Notes: generated by a model not told the origin, from the letters alone. A stretch of DNA of 64,000 nt from Ariolimax columbianus (GCA_036924085.1 JAVGWX010000002.1:52712605-52776604), one strand, 5' to 3'; shown: positions 1-10,989, numbered from the stretch's first letter. A program made the numbers and translations.

Positions 1-200
1 CGGCAGCCTTGTTAACGAGGTGGGGGATCGACGTGATGCCCATAGTTTTGAGCCTCACGCAAATGAAGCCAAGCACAGCATAAGCGCAAGAAGGACCCCG
101 GTACACCTTCATCAGTAAGCACGGAATGGGAGTAAAACTACTGCAAATCACAACTAACCCTTTCTTCAGGGTGCACAAAAGAGCACTTACTTTTTGTGGG
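1..200. repeat. dispersed repeat G (copies also at 30.60-30.73 and 41.50-41.75 kb)
   Basis: The segment ggtgggggatcgacgtgatg...cgcaaatgaagccaagca...caccttcatcag shares many short blocks with 41560-41740 (gaggtggaagatcgact, acgcagatacaaccaagca, ccaccttcatcatcacg). The second half resembles 30620-30730. It is an ancient interspersed repeat without a recognisable ORF. Class unknown. Confidence 0.5.
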
Positions 201-838
201 CGTTTAACAACAAGAGGTTGTCTGCGTGTGATCCAAACAAGAAAAAAGGCAAAAATAAAGAGAAACATCGATTAAATAACCCGATTTGTACGTCAAACAC
301 ACATTTTAGTCTATTCTTGTGCTACTGATGTTCACATCGGCAGATTTTCGATCATCGTCGGCAGAGTTGTCTATCTTTGGCTGATACCAACCCACGCCTG
401 TTTTTCACGGAGAAATTGAAAGAAGTTGACCTTGTGTCTCGAACGTAGTTTTCCATATCTGCAGGAAGCGGATTATTTGATTTTTACCCCACGCGTGATG
501 GTCGTTTTCTCACTATACAAAATAATGATCTGTTTCTAATGAGTGAATGAGCCAATTAATTCTGAGTGGTATACATTTACTAATTACTTACTGTATGTGA
601 CGTGTTCTTCTTTCTGCCTTTAAACATAGATTTAGTTGGAAAATATAATTCAAAGATTTAGTACTGACAGATAATTGCGTCTTAATTCACCCCAAACGGA
701 GTTCCCTGGGTTCCCACCATAAATCACAGGACATGCCACTTCGGGAGAAGGGAAGACTGTTTAATATAAATTTATTTTAAATAAATAAGTAAAGACTTAG
801 ATACATATATAAGTGTAGGAAGGGTGGTTATATCCAGT
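201..838. other. AT-rich sequence without recognised feature
   Basis: No splice-bounded open frame, tandem array or transposon signature was recognised. Confidence 0.5.
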
Positions 839-1206
839 TTGGGATCAAGATGCTGCGCGGCGCATGAGCTGCTGTGGTCAGCGACCCATAGTTAACTGCT
901 AGCGTCAGGGCCAGCGAACCAGAGCTGCCAAGACCCTTCTACACCTCCACGCGATGATCCTGGATAACAGGCTGCATCAGGGCAGACTGGCTAAGGAGAA
1001 GGGATCGAAAAGAGAATACTAACCCGGTATTTAAAAAATGCTTGCTGAAGTCGGATGTGTTGGAACGAAAGGTGCAAATATCGCAGCCAAGCTGTAAACT
1101 ACGACACAACGCATTCCGTTCTCTGGACTACATTCTGCTACTTAAGCCCTTTCAGGGTTTGGTAGTAGGAGATTGAGAACGAACGAAGAAGAAGAAGAAG
1201 AGGATG
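838..1206 (+). mobile_element. SINE family B copy with (GAA)n tail
   Basis: About 370 bp beginning tgggatcaagatgctg and ending ttgagaacgaacgaagaagaa. It matches in reverse the copy at 30735-31096, and in part those at 29.9-30.5 and 55.0-55.35 kb. Shared blocks include gtaaactacgacacaacgca, ggctaaggagaagggatc and taagccctttcagggtttgg. There is no coding capacity. No clear target-site duplication was seen for this copy. Confidence 0.8.
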
Positions 1207-1224
1207 TTCAGTTTTATGAAGGGT

Positions 1225-2685
1225 TCGGGCTAGAGTTACGGTTAGGGTTATTGTTGGGTTAAGGGTTAAGATTAGATTCGGTTAGGGTCATTGTTAGACT
1301 TAGGTTTAGGGTTACGGTTAGGTTATGTTTAGGGTTAGCTTAGGGTTATTGTTAGGTTTAGGGTTAAGATTAGATTCGGTTAGGGTCATTGTTAGACTTA
1401 GGTTTAGGGGTATTGCAAGGTTTAGGGTTAGGTTAGGTTTAGGGTTAGCTTAGGGTTATTGTTAGGTTTAGGGTTAAGATTAGATTCGGTTAGGGTCATT
1501 GTTAGACTTAGGTTTAGGGGTATTGCAAGGTTTAGGGTTAGGGTTAGGTTAGGTTTAGGGTTAGCTTAGGGTTATTGTTAGGTTTAGGGTTAAGATTAGA
1601 TTCGGTTAGGGTCATTGTTAGACTTAGGTTTAGGGGTATTGCAAGGTTTAGGGTTAGGGTTAGGTTAGGTTTAGGGTTAGCTTAGGGTTATTGTTAGGTT
1701 TAGAGTTAAGATTAGATTCGGTTAGGGTCATTGTTAGACTTGGGCTTAGGGGTATTGCAAGGTTTAGGGTTAGCGTTAGGTTAGGTTTAGGGTTAGCTTA
1801 GGGTTATTGTTAGGTTTAGGGTTAAGATTAGATTCGGTTAGGGTCATTGTTAGACTTAGGTTTAGGGGTATTGCAAGGTTTAGGGTTAGGGTTAGGTTAG
1901 GTTTAGGGTTAGCTTAGGGTTATTGTTAGGTTTAGGGTTAAGATTAGATTCGGTTAGGGTCATTGTTAGACTTAGGTTTAGGGGTATTGCAAAGTTTAGG
2001 GTTAGGGTTAGGTTATGTTTAGGGTTAGCTTAGGGTTATTGTTAGGTTTAGGGTTAAGTTAGGATCATTGTAAGGCTTACGTTTAGTGGTATGGCTAGGT
2101 TATGGTTAAGGTTAGGTTATGGTTATTGTTAGGTTTATGGATAGGGGTAGGGTTAGGGTTAGATTAAGGTTATTGTTATTGTTAGGGTTAGGTTAGGATT
2201 ATTGTTAGGGTTAGGTTAGGTTTATTGTTAGGTTTAATGTTAGGGTAATTGTTAGGTTCAATGTTAAGGTTGTTGTTAGGTTTAGGGTTAGGTTAGGGTT
2301 ATGTTTAGGTTTAGGGTTAGGGTTGTGATTAAGATTAGAGTTACGTTTTGGGATAAGTTTAGACTTATGGTTGAGGTTATGATTAGGTTTAGAGTTTTAG
2401 TTATGGTTAGACTTAGAGTTAGGTTAGGATTATGTTTGGGGTTATGGTTAGTGTAATGGTTATGTTAAGAGTTATAGTTGTGGTTAGAGTTAAGGTTAAG
2501 GTTAGAGTTATAGTTGTGGTTAGAGTTAAGGTTATGGTTAGAGTTACAGTTGTGGTTAGAGTTAAGGTTATGGTTAGTGTTATAGTTGTGGTTAGAGTTA
2601 CGGTTATGGTTAGTTATAGTTATGGTTAGAGTTAAGGTTATGGTTAGAGTTATAGTTGTGGTTATAGTTATAGTTATGGTTAGAT
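1225..2685. repeat. telomere-like (TTAGGG-related) satellite with ~110-117-bp higher-order unit
   Basis: A continuous run of GTTAGG/TTTAGGG-type words. Up to about 2060 the phrase aagattagattcggttaggg recurs at roughly 1269, 1366, 1476, 1592, 1708, 1823 and 1940, giving about seven higher-order units of about 110-117 bp. Beyond 2060 the words drift to GTTATGGTTAGA types. The G-rich strand is the plus strand throughout. Open frames here are artefacts of the repeat. Confidence 0.9.
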
Positions 2686-2863
2686 GGTTGTTATTGCCTG
2701 ACTCATAAATAATGCCATGCTGCTGTAGGAACTGAATGATATTCTCCTCATCATTGACCAACGTTGACAGATTCCAGAAATTCATTGCTCAAGTTGAAGT
2801 CAAATACTGAAATTGTTATCTGAAAATGGATGTGCTTAAAGAGTATAACGCCGGCCGCCACAG

Positions 2864-2944
2864 TGATAAAATGATATCACACAGTGAGATACGATATGCA
2901 AACGATACCGATAGAGCGATAAAATGATATCACACAGTGAGATA
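2864..2944. repeat. left part of 53-bp satellite (interrupted by LINE)
   Basis: About 1.5 copies of the same 53-bp unit that resumes at 7045 (atgatatcacacagtgagat...acgataccgatagagc). Its last 12 bases, cacagtgagata, are repeated immediately after the LINE. Confidence 0.9.
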
Positions 2945-2995
2945 ATAATAATAGCTGTCCATCGTTGTCGATGAGGACCGCCGACATCATCCTTG

Positions 2996-5041
2996 TCATA
3001 GATTTCCCTGTTGGGTGTGGGTGCGCATGTGGCTGAACAGGCCAATGCGAGCACGAAAACATCTGCTACATATCGGGCACACGAGGATTGTAGAAGGGGA
3101 TGGTGTTCCCGCTGCTCGGGATTTCCACGTCTCGCGTCTGTTCTGGGCTTTCCCAACACGGACATCTTCACCAGCAGCTACACCCGATTTGACTGCGCTT
3201 CTCCAGTCAGATATGTTTTTCGCAAGACATTCCCAGGTGTCGATGTCTATCTGGCAACTTTTTAGTGAGTCCTTCAGACCGTCTTTAAAACGTTTCTTTG
3301 GGCGCCCTCTCTCACGCCATCCGTCTCTCAGCTTGCCGTAGAGAAGCTTCTTTGGGAGCCGCTCGTCTGACATACGGACGAGGTGTCCGGCCCATCCTAG
3401 TCGTGTTTTTTCTAGCAGTGCATGGATGCTGGGCATGTTAGCCCTCGAGAGAACCTCGATGTCAGTGACACGATCTTGCCATCGGATGTGGAATATTCGC
3501 CTCAGGCAACCTGTGTGGAAGTGGTTTAACCTCCTTGCATGTCCAGAGTATACAGTCCAGCTTTCGCATGCGTATAGTAGGGTTGGAATGATGGTTGCAC
3601 GGTAGACTTTAAGTTTGGTTTTGACGCTGATGCCACGACGTGCCCAGACCATCGAGCGCATTCTACCAAAGGATGTGCTGGCCTTTGCTATTCTGCTTGC
3701 CACCTCATCGTCTAGGCTGACAGATCTCGACAGCGTACTGCCCAGATATGTGAATTTGTCTACGGCATTCAACATCTGCCCGCTGACTGTAGTCTCTGGT
3801 TTTGTGTACGGCATGCCTGGTGCTGGTTGGTACATGACCTCTGTTTTTTTGGCATTTATGGTCAGACCAAAATTTTCGCATGCGGCAGAGAACTGGTCCA
3901 TTCCAACCTGCATGTTCAGTTCTGAGTTGCTCATTAGAGCGCAGTCGTCAGCAAATACAAGTTCCCTGATTATGTCGCCAGCCACTTTGGTTTTGGCCTT
4001 CATTCTTCTGGAATTGAGTAACTTGCCATCTGTGCGGTAATTTATGGGTATTCCAAGATCCAATGATCTGAAAGCGTCTGTCATCGTGGCCGCGAACATC
4101 ATGCTGAACAAAGTCTGGGCGAGTACACATCCTTGTTTTACTCCGTTTGATACTAGAAACGTTTTAGAGATTGCACCGCTGTCCAGTACACGAGCACACA
4201 TGCCTTCGTGTAGCTGTTTCACCATTGATATGAACTTGTTGGGGCAGCCAAACTTAGACATTATCATCCACAGCCCTCCTCTGTTTACTGTATCAAATGC
4301 CTTTGTCAAATCAATAAATGTGGTGTACAAGGCCTGATTTTGCTCTCGACACTTCTCTTGTACTTGGCGAGCGGCAAAAATCATGTTCACTGTTCCTCTT
4401 CCGGCTCTGAATCCACATTGGCTTTCTGGGAGGTGGTGGCTTTGTTCAAGGTGTTTGTTGAGCCTGTTTAGCAGTAAGCGCGCTAGGATCTTGCCTGCTA
4501 CGGAGAGTAGCGATATTCCACGATGATTGTCGCATTCCTGACGGTTGCCTTTTCTTTTGTACAGGTGAACGATTGAGGCGTCCTTTAGCTCCTGCGGAAT
4601 TTTACCTTCAGCCCACATGTGACAGAAGAGTTCAGTGATCCTTCTGGTGAGGGATGGGCCAGCTGTCTTATATACCTCTGCTGGTATTGCATCAGCTCCT
4701 GGAGCTTTTCCTATAGATAGTGAACTGATTGCCCTGTTGACTTCCTCCTCAGTAATGACTTCATCCAACGCCAGGTTCAGTTCCATCTGCGGCATTCGCC
4801 GGATGGCCTCTTCATTTATGGACGATATTTGGTTTAGTATTTTGCAGAAGTGGTCTGCCCATCTGTCTAGAATCTGAACCTTATCTGTTAGCAGTACCCC
4901 ATCCACACTGCGAACTGGAGTATTACTAGAGGGCTGCGGGCCGTAGAGAGCTTTCAGTGCCTCGTAAAACCGTTTGGTACCATGACGCTCGGCGAACATC
5001 TCAATTTCGTCAGGTCTTTTGCTGAGCCAGGAGTCTTGCAT
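2996..5041 (-). CDS. LINE reverse transcriptase with C-terminal C2H2 zinc finger
   Basis: 681 intact codons. RT motifs in order: KAPGADAIPAEV (~112-123), FRAGRGTVN (~211), FIDLTKAFDTVN (catalytic Asp ~244), [14 protein letters not shown] (~299) and FADDCALM (catalytic DD ~365-366). Downstream is the thumb segment KFTYLGSTLSRSVSLDDEV. The C-terminus carries LRRIFHIRWQDRVTD and LGWAGHLVRMSDERLPK, common in this LINE group, and ends in one C2H2 finger (C655, C658, H671, H675). The true translation start lies upstream in the broken endonuclease part, so this ATG is only the first Met of the open segment. Confidence 0.88.
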   Translation of the reverse strand: MQDSWLSKRPDEIEMFAERHGTKRFYEALKALYGPQPSSNTPVRSVDGVLLTDKVQILDRWADHFCKILNQISSINEEAIRRMPQMELNLALDEVITEEEVNRAISSLSIGKAPGADAIPAEVYKTAGPSLTRRITELFCHMWAEGKIPQELKDASIVHLYKRKGNRQECDNHRGISLLSVAGKILARLLLNRLNKHLEQSHHLPESQCGFRAGRGTVNMIFAARQVQEKCREQNQALYTTFIDLTKAFDTVNRGGLWMIMSKFGCPNKFISMVKQLHEGMCARVLDSGAISKTFLVSNGVKQGCVLAQTLFSMMFAATMTDAFRSLDLGIPINYRTDGKLLNSRRMKAKTKVAGDIIRELVFADDCALMSNSELNMQVGMDQFSAACENFGLTINAKKTEVMYQPAPGMPYTKPETTVSGQMLNAVDKFTYLGSTLSRSVSLDDEVASRIAKASTSFGRMRSMVWARRGISVKTKLKVYRATIIPTLLYACESWTVYSGHARRLNHFHTGCLRRIFHIRWQDRVTDIEVLSRANMPSIHALLEKTRLGWAGHLVRMSDERLPKKLLYGKLRDGWRERGRPKKRFKDGLKDSLKSCQIDIDTWECLAKNISDWRSAVKSGVAAGEDVRVGKAQNRRETWKSRAAGTPSPSTILVCPICSRCFRARIGLFSHMRTHTQQGNL

Positions 5042-5134
5042 CTCTCTAAGCCTGGTCTGGACAGCTTTTCGAGCAGTATTGAAGGCAGCTTTTGCTGCCG
5101 GAGATGGTGTGTCCCTCTGGTATTCCCTGTGCGT

Positions 5135-5563
5135 TTAATGTTTTGCATCGAGAAGGCCCTGTATTTCTAGATCGTTCTCATCAAACCAGTCCTTATGCTT
5201 GCGCTTGAGTGGGCCAATGTGTTTAACAGCTGTATCGTAGAGTGTGTTTCTCAATGATGCCCAGTTCTTTTCGATGTCGTTCTTTTCAAAACGAAGCTCA
5301 GACAGTCTACCCTCAAGCTCTTCCTGGAAGCCTCCTCTCGTTTGTTCGTATTTCAGCTGAGAGACATTTAGCCTCCTCGGTGGTTTCTTTCCCTGGGGGC
5401 GCATTTTGGTCTGGATCTTGAAGTTTAGCTTGGCAATGACAAGTCGATGGTCGGTCCAACATTCTGCACCACACATGCTCTTCGTTACCATAGCATCCGC
5501 TCGATCCCTACGTCTGATGATAATATAGTCAATGAGGTGCCAGTGGCGGGATCTTGTGTGCAT
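5135..5563 (-). pseudogene. LINE endonuclease end and linker
   Basis: Frame reading [14 protein letters not shown], then CWTDHRLVIAKLNF, the S/TDH catalytic motif that closes APE endonucleases. The linker EKNWASLRNTLYDTAVKHIG follows. It ends in TAA after LLDAKH, again with reading continuing in the same frame into the RT (REYQRDTPSPAAK). This is the third lesion. Confidence 0.82.
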
Positions 5564-6006
5564 CCATGTGGTTTATTTCGGACAGGTAGTCGGAAAGCTG
5601 TGTTTGTAATGAGTAGTTCATTTGCGGCACATGTCCTCAGAAGGAGCAGTCCGTTACTATTGCATTTTCCGATACCATGTCTGCCAATGGCCCCCTCCCA
5701 GGCTGCATGGTCTGTGCCAACCCTAGCGTTAAAATCACCTAGGATGACCAGTTTGTCAGATTTGGGGACTGCAGCGATGAGCGCCTCAAGGTCCTCACAA
5801 AACTTATCTTTTGTTTCCTGAGGATTTGTCATTGTTGGTGCGTATGCACTGATGAGTGTTGCATGGCGCCCTCCTAATAGGGGGAGACGCAGTGTAATCA
5901 GGCGGTCATTAATTCCTCTGGGCATGCTTGTGAGCTTGTCGACCATGTTGGTCTTGATGGCAAAGCCAACTCCAGCTTCACGGCGTTCTTCTTTGCTGCG
6001 GCCGCT
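5485..6006 (-). pseudogene. LINE APE endonuclease, middle part
   Basis: Continues in frame from the TGA. It contains [20 protein letters not shown] (catalytic D-x-N) and the start of the next conserved block. At about 5560 the reading is lost, and the expected continuation ([13 protein letters not shown]) lies in another frame, so a frameshift occurred there. Confidence 0.8.
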
Positions 6007-6744
6007 TCAGAAGAAAGTATAACCAGCGCCTTCTTCTGTGATCTGCCCTTCCTCTGCCAGTCGTGTCTCGCTCAGGGCAGCTATGCAGATGTTGTATCTA
6101 TCCAGTTCCCTGGCGATCAGTGCTGTCCGTCGTTCGGGTCTGTTTGCTTTGGTGTTGTCCAGTAGCGTGCGGACATTCCATGTTGCAAGCGTGATGGGTA
6201 GTTTTCGTGATCGTTTTCTGCCTGTTCCGCCGCTGCAGTTTGGGGACCCTGCCAGTTGCGAGCTGCTAGTCAGGGTGTGATCTGTAGGGTGATGTCGTGA
6301 GTTGCACAATATGTTTATAGTGAGGGAGATGTGCGCAGGATCTTCCTCACTCTCTCGTCCGGACTCAACATGTTCTAGAGACAAGACATTGTCAAGACTT
6401 TTAGTGAAGGGTTCGGATGCAGACAGTATGGTGTCAGCGTGTGCCTCATTATCTCGGTAGCCCTTCCCTTCTCTTTTATCGCTGGAGTGGAGCTTTGAGG
6501 TATCAGTTTCTGAGTGCATTTGTTTGTGTATTCTTCTTCCACCTCTCGTTCCTCTGGTCTTCCGCCTTGATTGTATACTTGTGAGTTCCGATGCCTCCTC
6601 GGTTAAGTGTATTTTCAGCACACGCAACAGATGTAGATCTGAGTTTGAAGGGACGTAGTGTGCTGATCGAAGCGCGATGAGCTCTTTTCTGAAGTACCGT
6701 ATGTTTGACGGGGTCAGGATAACCTCCTTCGTTTCAGTGTTCAT
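6007..6744 (-). pseudogene. LINE ORF start: N-terminal region and beginning of APE endonuclease
   Basis: 245 codons from the ATG at 6744. The first ~185 residues are polar with no recognised domain. From residue ~190, ITLATWNVRTLLDN and IAALSETRL are the first two APE endonuclease motifs (catalytic Asn and Glu). The frame closes with TGA after GAGYTFF; the endonuclease reading continues in the same frame beyond it, so the TGA looks like a nonsense mutation. Confidence 0.8.
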
Positions 6745-7044
6745 ACTTCGTTATCTAGGTCACGATACAGCACGGAGCGACACTAGCCTTTGACCGGGTC
6801 AAGTTTCGGCCACGCTTTGTCCTATAGAAACTGTACACATTAGTCTACCTTTCACGACTAAAAATACACTGTTATATACTTCGTTGCATCACTTCTTTCA
6901 CATTAGTATGCTTAATTTACAAGTCGGCACATTTATATCCAGAAATCACGTTAATAGTCCGAGAGTTATCATAGAAAACACAAACAAAACACCGTTTTAT
7001 CAAGAGGGAAATCGACTGCGACCATGTCCGGCGTCATCTTGACC

Positions 7045-7575
7045 CACAGTGAGATACGATATGCAAACGATACCGATAGAGCGATAAAATGATATCACAC
7101 AGTGAGATACGATATGCAAACGATACCGATAGAGCGATAAAATGATATCACATAGTGAGATACGATATGCAAACGATACCGCTAGAGCGATAACATGATA
7201 TCACACAGTGAGATATGATTTACAAACGATACCGCTAGAGCGATAAAATGATATCACACAGTGAGATACGATATGCAATCGATACCGCTAGAGCGATAAA
7301 ATGATATCACACAGTGAGATACGATATGCAATCGATACCGCTAGAGCGATAAAATGATATCACACAGTGAGATACGATATGCAATCGATACCGCTTGAGC
7401 GATAAAATGATATCACACAGCGAGATACGATATGCAATCGATACCGCTAGAGCGATAAAATGATATCACACAGTGAGATACGATATGCAATCGATACCGC
7501 TTGAGCGATAAAATGATATCACACAGCGAGATACGATATGCAATCGATACCGCTAGAGCGACAACATGATATCAC
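7045..7575. repeat. 53-bp satellite, right part (~10 copies)
   Basis: Unit of 53 bp (copies of cacagtgag start at 7045, 7098 and so on), with small variants (aaacgatacc/aatcgatacc; gatagagc/gctagagc). It continues the array cut by the LINE at 2945-7044. Confidence 0.93.
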
Positions 7576-7974
7576 AGAGGGAGAGGAAGAGGTGGATCGG
7601 ACGACAGGGATAGGGAAGAATGAGAGTACGGGACAGGAAGAGATAAATAATGAGGGAGTGGGGAGGGGAGCGCTGGAAAGAGAGGGTAAGGAGAATGATG
7701 CATGAGAGAGGGACAGAGGGAGAAAGAGCGAAAGAGGGAGGAGAGGGAGTGGGAGATAGGGGACGAAAGAGGAAGAGTGTGGGAGGGAAAGAGAGGGAAT
7801 GAGGGGGGGGGGGAGAGGGAGAGAGGGAATGAGGGAGGAGAGGGAGAGAGAGGGGTAGGAGGAATAATGGGTAGAAAGAGCGAAAGATCGATATATAGAT
7901 ATATAGATAGACAGACAGACAGACAGGCAGGCAGACACGCAGGCAGACAGACAGACAGACAGACATATAGATAG

Positions 7975-8032
<58 letters not shown>
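7576..8032. repeat. GA-rich tract, then GACA/GATA and GA microsatellites
   Basis: Purine-rich gagagggag-type sequence to about 7880, then (gaca)n, (gata)n and a (ga)n run of about 35 bp ending near 8029. Long antisense open frames here are low-complexity artefacts. Confidence 0.9.
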
Positions 8033-8033
<1 letters not shown>

Positions 8034-8184
8034 CCGCTCAATGACTTGTCTACTCTTTAACAACAATGGGATAATATTTTGATTCTGTAAGACTGTGAAT
8101 AATGCTGCCTCATGATTGGAATATCTAGAGCCTTCAATCGTTCATATATCCTGACAGGGCTGGAGTATGCCAATGATATCTGGA

Positions 8185-9028
8185 GGTACTGCAATCTGGA
8201 GATACTCCAATCTGGAGATACTGCAAACTGGAGATACTCCAATCTGGAGATACTGCAATCTGGAGATACTCCAATCTGGAGATACTGCAAACAAGAGATC
8301 CTGCAATTTAAATATACTGCAATCTGGAGAAATTACCATCAGAAGATACTGCAATTTAGAGATATTGCAATTTAAATATACTGTAATCTGGAGAAACTAC
8401 TATCAGAAGATACTGCAATTTAGAGATATTGCAATTTAAATATACTGTAATCTGGAGAAACTACTATCAGAAGATACTGCAATTTAGAGATACTGCAATT
8501 TAAATATACTGTAATCTGGAGAAACTACTATCAGAAGATACTGCAATTTAGAGATACTGCAATTTAAATATACTGTAATCTGGAGAAACTACTATCAGAA
8601 GATACTGCAATTTAGAGATACTGCAATTTAAATATACTGTAATCTGGAGAAACTACCACCAGAAGATACTGCAATTTAGAGATACTGCAATTTAAATATA
8701 CTGTAATCTGGAGAAACTACTATCAGAAGATACTGCAATTTAGAGATACTGCAATTTAAATATACTGTAATCTGGAGAAACTACCACCAGAAGATACTGC
8801 AATTTAGAGATACTGCAATTTAAATATACTGTAATCTGGAGAAACTACCATCAGAAGATACTGCAATTTAGAGATACTGCAATTTAAATATACTGTAATC
8901 TGGAGAAACTACCACCAGAAGATACTGCAATTTAGAGATACTGCAATTTAAATATACTGTAATCTGGAGAAACTACCACCAGAAGATACTGCAATTTAGA
9001 GATACTGCAATCTGCAGATACTGTAATT
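8185..9028. repeat. 16-bp array passing into a 64-bp higher-order array
   Basis: From 8185 to about 8330 the monomer is 16 bp (gatactgcaatctgga). From about 8330 to 9010 the period becomes exactly 64 bp, made of four diverged 16-mers (gaaactaccaccagaa, gatactgcaatttaga, gatactgcaatttaaa, tatactgtaatctgga), about 10 copies. Confidence 0.92.
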
Positions 9029-9039
9029 TGTTGTGTTTT

Positions 9040-9850
9040 AACCCAGTGGTGATATAGACAGATAGGACAACAGCCAAACTGAGAACATATCATGAGAAGG
9101 TACTTACAGGCTTCCCTAGAGGATCATGGTGTCCATTATTGGGAAGGAAAGAATAGATTCACTGCACTTACAGGCGACTGAAGAGAGTTGTGCATGAGGT
9201 TGGCCACCTCATCATCAAATTTCTACAGGACCCACCGCAGAAAAAGTACACAAAGCTCTTTGGTGCAGTCTTACCAAAGAAGGCTACCTCCGGCTGGAGC
9301 AAAAACTAGAGAAGAAACAGAAGACTGACAGTGTAACTTACTCCTTCTAGGGTAGAAGACTCTCCAACTCAGGGGATGTACAACCTTTCATTTACACATT
9401 ACAATAATCTTCATATGTGTTGAGCACACCAAATGTGATGTTTCTCTTAGAAAAATTGTACATTTTATACAAAACAATACAACATTTAAAAAATATGTAT
9501 AGGCAATTTAAGAAACATAGAGATTTAATTTTTAAAATAGAAACATGTAGAAATAGGCAGATATGCCAGGCTGAATGGTGTCACAAATATGTAAAAACAG
9601 GAACATATTGTACCAAATATTTGTAAGCATATTTTAAAGACAACAGGAAACATATACACAAATTAACAGTCAGAAAAGGGCAAAATTGGAGGGGAAGTAA
9701 CCCCATTTTTATTGTCAAAGGTAGACAATCTAAATACTGTGGGTACATTGCTTGATTATGTACATTATTGAGATCACAAATTATTTCATGATTTTGTGGG
9801 AAAGTTAATAGATAGAAGTCTTGAAGTAGATTTCATACCAGGGCTTAACA
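9040..9850. other. AT-rich sequence, no gene recognised
   Basis: No reliable feature. 9100-9350 has a transposon-like look (short open frames, no motif), but nothing could be identified. Confidence 0.4.
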
Positions 9851-9864
9851 TATAAATGGACCAA

Positions 9865-10186
9865 GGCTAGACAGAGCTCACCCTGGGGGCCACTCTTCCC
9901 CTTCTCTCTCTTCTCGCCTCACTCTGTTACATTTGACTCTATCCCACAGTCACACCCTTGCACAACTTTCACACGCGCCCTCGTGGTAAAGCCCTTCCAT
10001 TGCACTTTGGTTGGGCTAGCTTCTGGGGGCGCACAAACCTAGCATAGGTACATACAGATGCACACATGCATCCAAGCACTGGTTTATGCGTCCTGATATC
10101 GCCCAATTGACTACGGTCTGGGGTGGAAAATGGCGCGCCTCCGCCAGTAGAAACTAGTAAGGCAAACATCTAAACAACAACAAAAA
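9865..10186 (+). mobile_element. SINE-like retroposon with AAC-rich tail and 13-bp target-site duplication
   Basis: 322 bp between direct repeats ataaatggaccaa at 9852-9864 and 10187-10199. The tail on the plus strand is taaacaacaacaaaaaa. It has no coding capacity. A head starting ggctagacagagctcaccct was noted, but tRNA boxes are not convincing. Confidence 0.8.
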
Positions 10187-10491
10187 ATAAATGGACCAAC
10201 TGCTTAAAAGCGCAATTACAATCTCCCTTTAACAGGCCATACCGTCAAGAATAAAGTGCTAGAGCAGGGATCCTCAACGATAGGGGAGACTTTATGTCCC
10301 CCCTTGAGGGGAGACTGTATCATCCCGCCAGCATACACGGTTCTGAGATGCTCTCTCTGCTCCTCTTGGTGCACAAGCCATTGACAACATCCCGCAAGCA
10401 TACACGGTCCTGGGCTTCTCTTTCAGACTGTCTCAACGGGTAATTATTCAATGTTAGTTCCGTCTCACATTGAATTCTCCATTTATTTTTG

Positions 10492-10495
<4 letters not shown>

Positions 10496-10561
<66 letters not shown>

Positions 10562-10572
10562 TCTCTTTCTTT
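10496..10572. repeat. CT and AT microsatellites
   Basis: (ct)n followed directly by (at)n, then further ct-rich sequence. Confidence 0.95.
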
Positions 10573-10579
10573 CTCTCGT

Positions 10580-10985
10580 GCCAATCCCTTAAGGATTCCA
10601 TGTCTGGCCATGTTGGACAGAGCCTTCTGACACGTGTATCCTATCCAACCCCATATTATTCGCTGAATTTGCTGCTCCAGTGGCTTTTGTTAGCTCTTTT
10701 CTCATAGATCTTAATGTCTCCCCATGCCTTGCCACTTTATGCTCATTATCTTTCCTAAGTATCTGCCAATGAAGCATTGGCATCCTTGGTCGTTCTCCAT
10801 GTCTCGACTCCCTACAATAGCACTAGATTGACACTGGCGTTCACTTTTCTAACTTCGGTGGGAATCTTGATTGCTCTGGATCTCCATATGTTGTTTAGTG
10901 CCAGGAATGCCTCGCTTGCCTTTCCAATGCGGATTCTTACATCTGTATCACCTGATGTGTCAATCGTGCTGCCCCACTAGACAAA
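10580..10985 (-). mobile_element. LINE fragment (RT thumb region), degenerate
   Basis: The minus strand, over more than one frame, reads DTSGDTDVRIRIGKASEAFL and LALNNIWRSRAIKIPTEVRK, then a VETWR-like segment. This is the YLG...DVRTRIGKA...IWKS pattern after the RT palm in RTE/CR1-like LINEs. In-frame stops and frameshifts are present. Confidence 0.7.
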
Positions 10986-10989
10986 GGGA

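Larger units (their letters stand above)
2945..7044 (-). mobile_element. near full-length non-LTR retrotransposon (APE endonuclease + RT + C2H2 finger), target-site duplication present
   Basis: 4.1-kb element on the minus strand. Its 5' end begins ggtcaagatgacgccggac, and its 3' end is a short (TAT)n run (ataataata on the plus strand). It is flanked by 12-bp direct repeats cacagtgagata at 2933-2944 and 7045-7056, which are part of the host 53-bp satellite. The order is 5' UTR (~300 bp), a poorly conserved N-terminal region, APE-type endonuclease, reverse transcriptase and C-terminal zinc finger. Three lesions interrupt the coding region, so it is probably dead but young. The clade is uncertain (RTE/Proto2-like by the endonuclease and RT style). 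Confidence 0.9.

Noticed and set aside
838..1206. Target-site duplication for this SINE (tccagtt / ttcagtt)
   Set aside because: Too short and imperfect to claim.
2432..2785. Open frames on both strands in the telomere-like array (Val-rich / Asn-His-Thr-rich)
   Set aside because: Hexamer-type repeats with a period divisible by 3 lack stops by composition; no start context, splice sites or domain.
7519..8066. Overlapping Ser/Leu/Pro-rich antisense frames of 139-164 codons
   Set aside because: They are translations of GA, GACA and GATA microsatellites.
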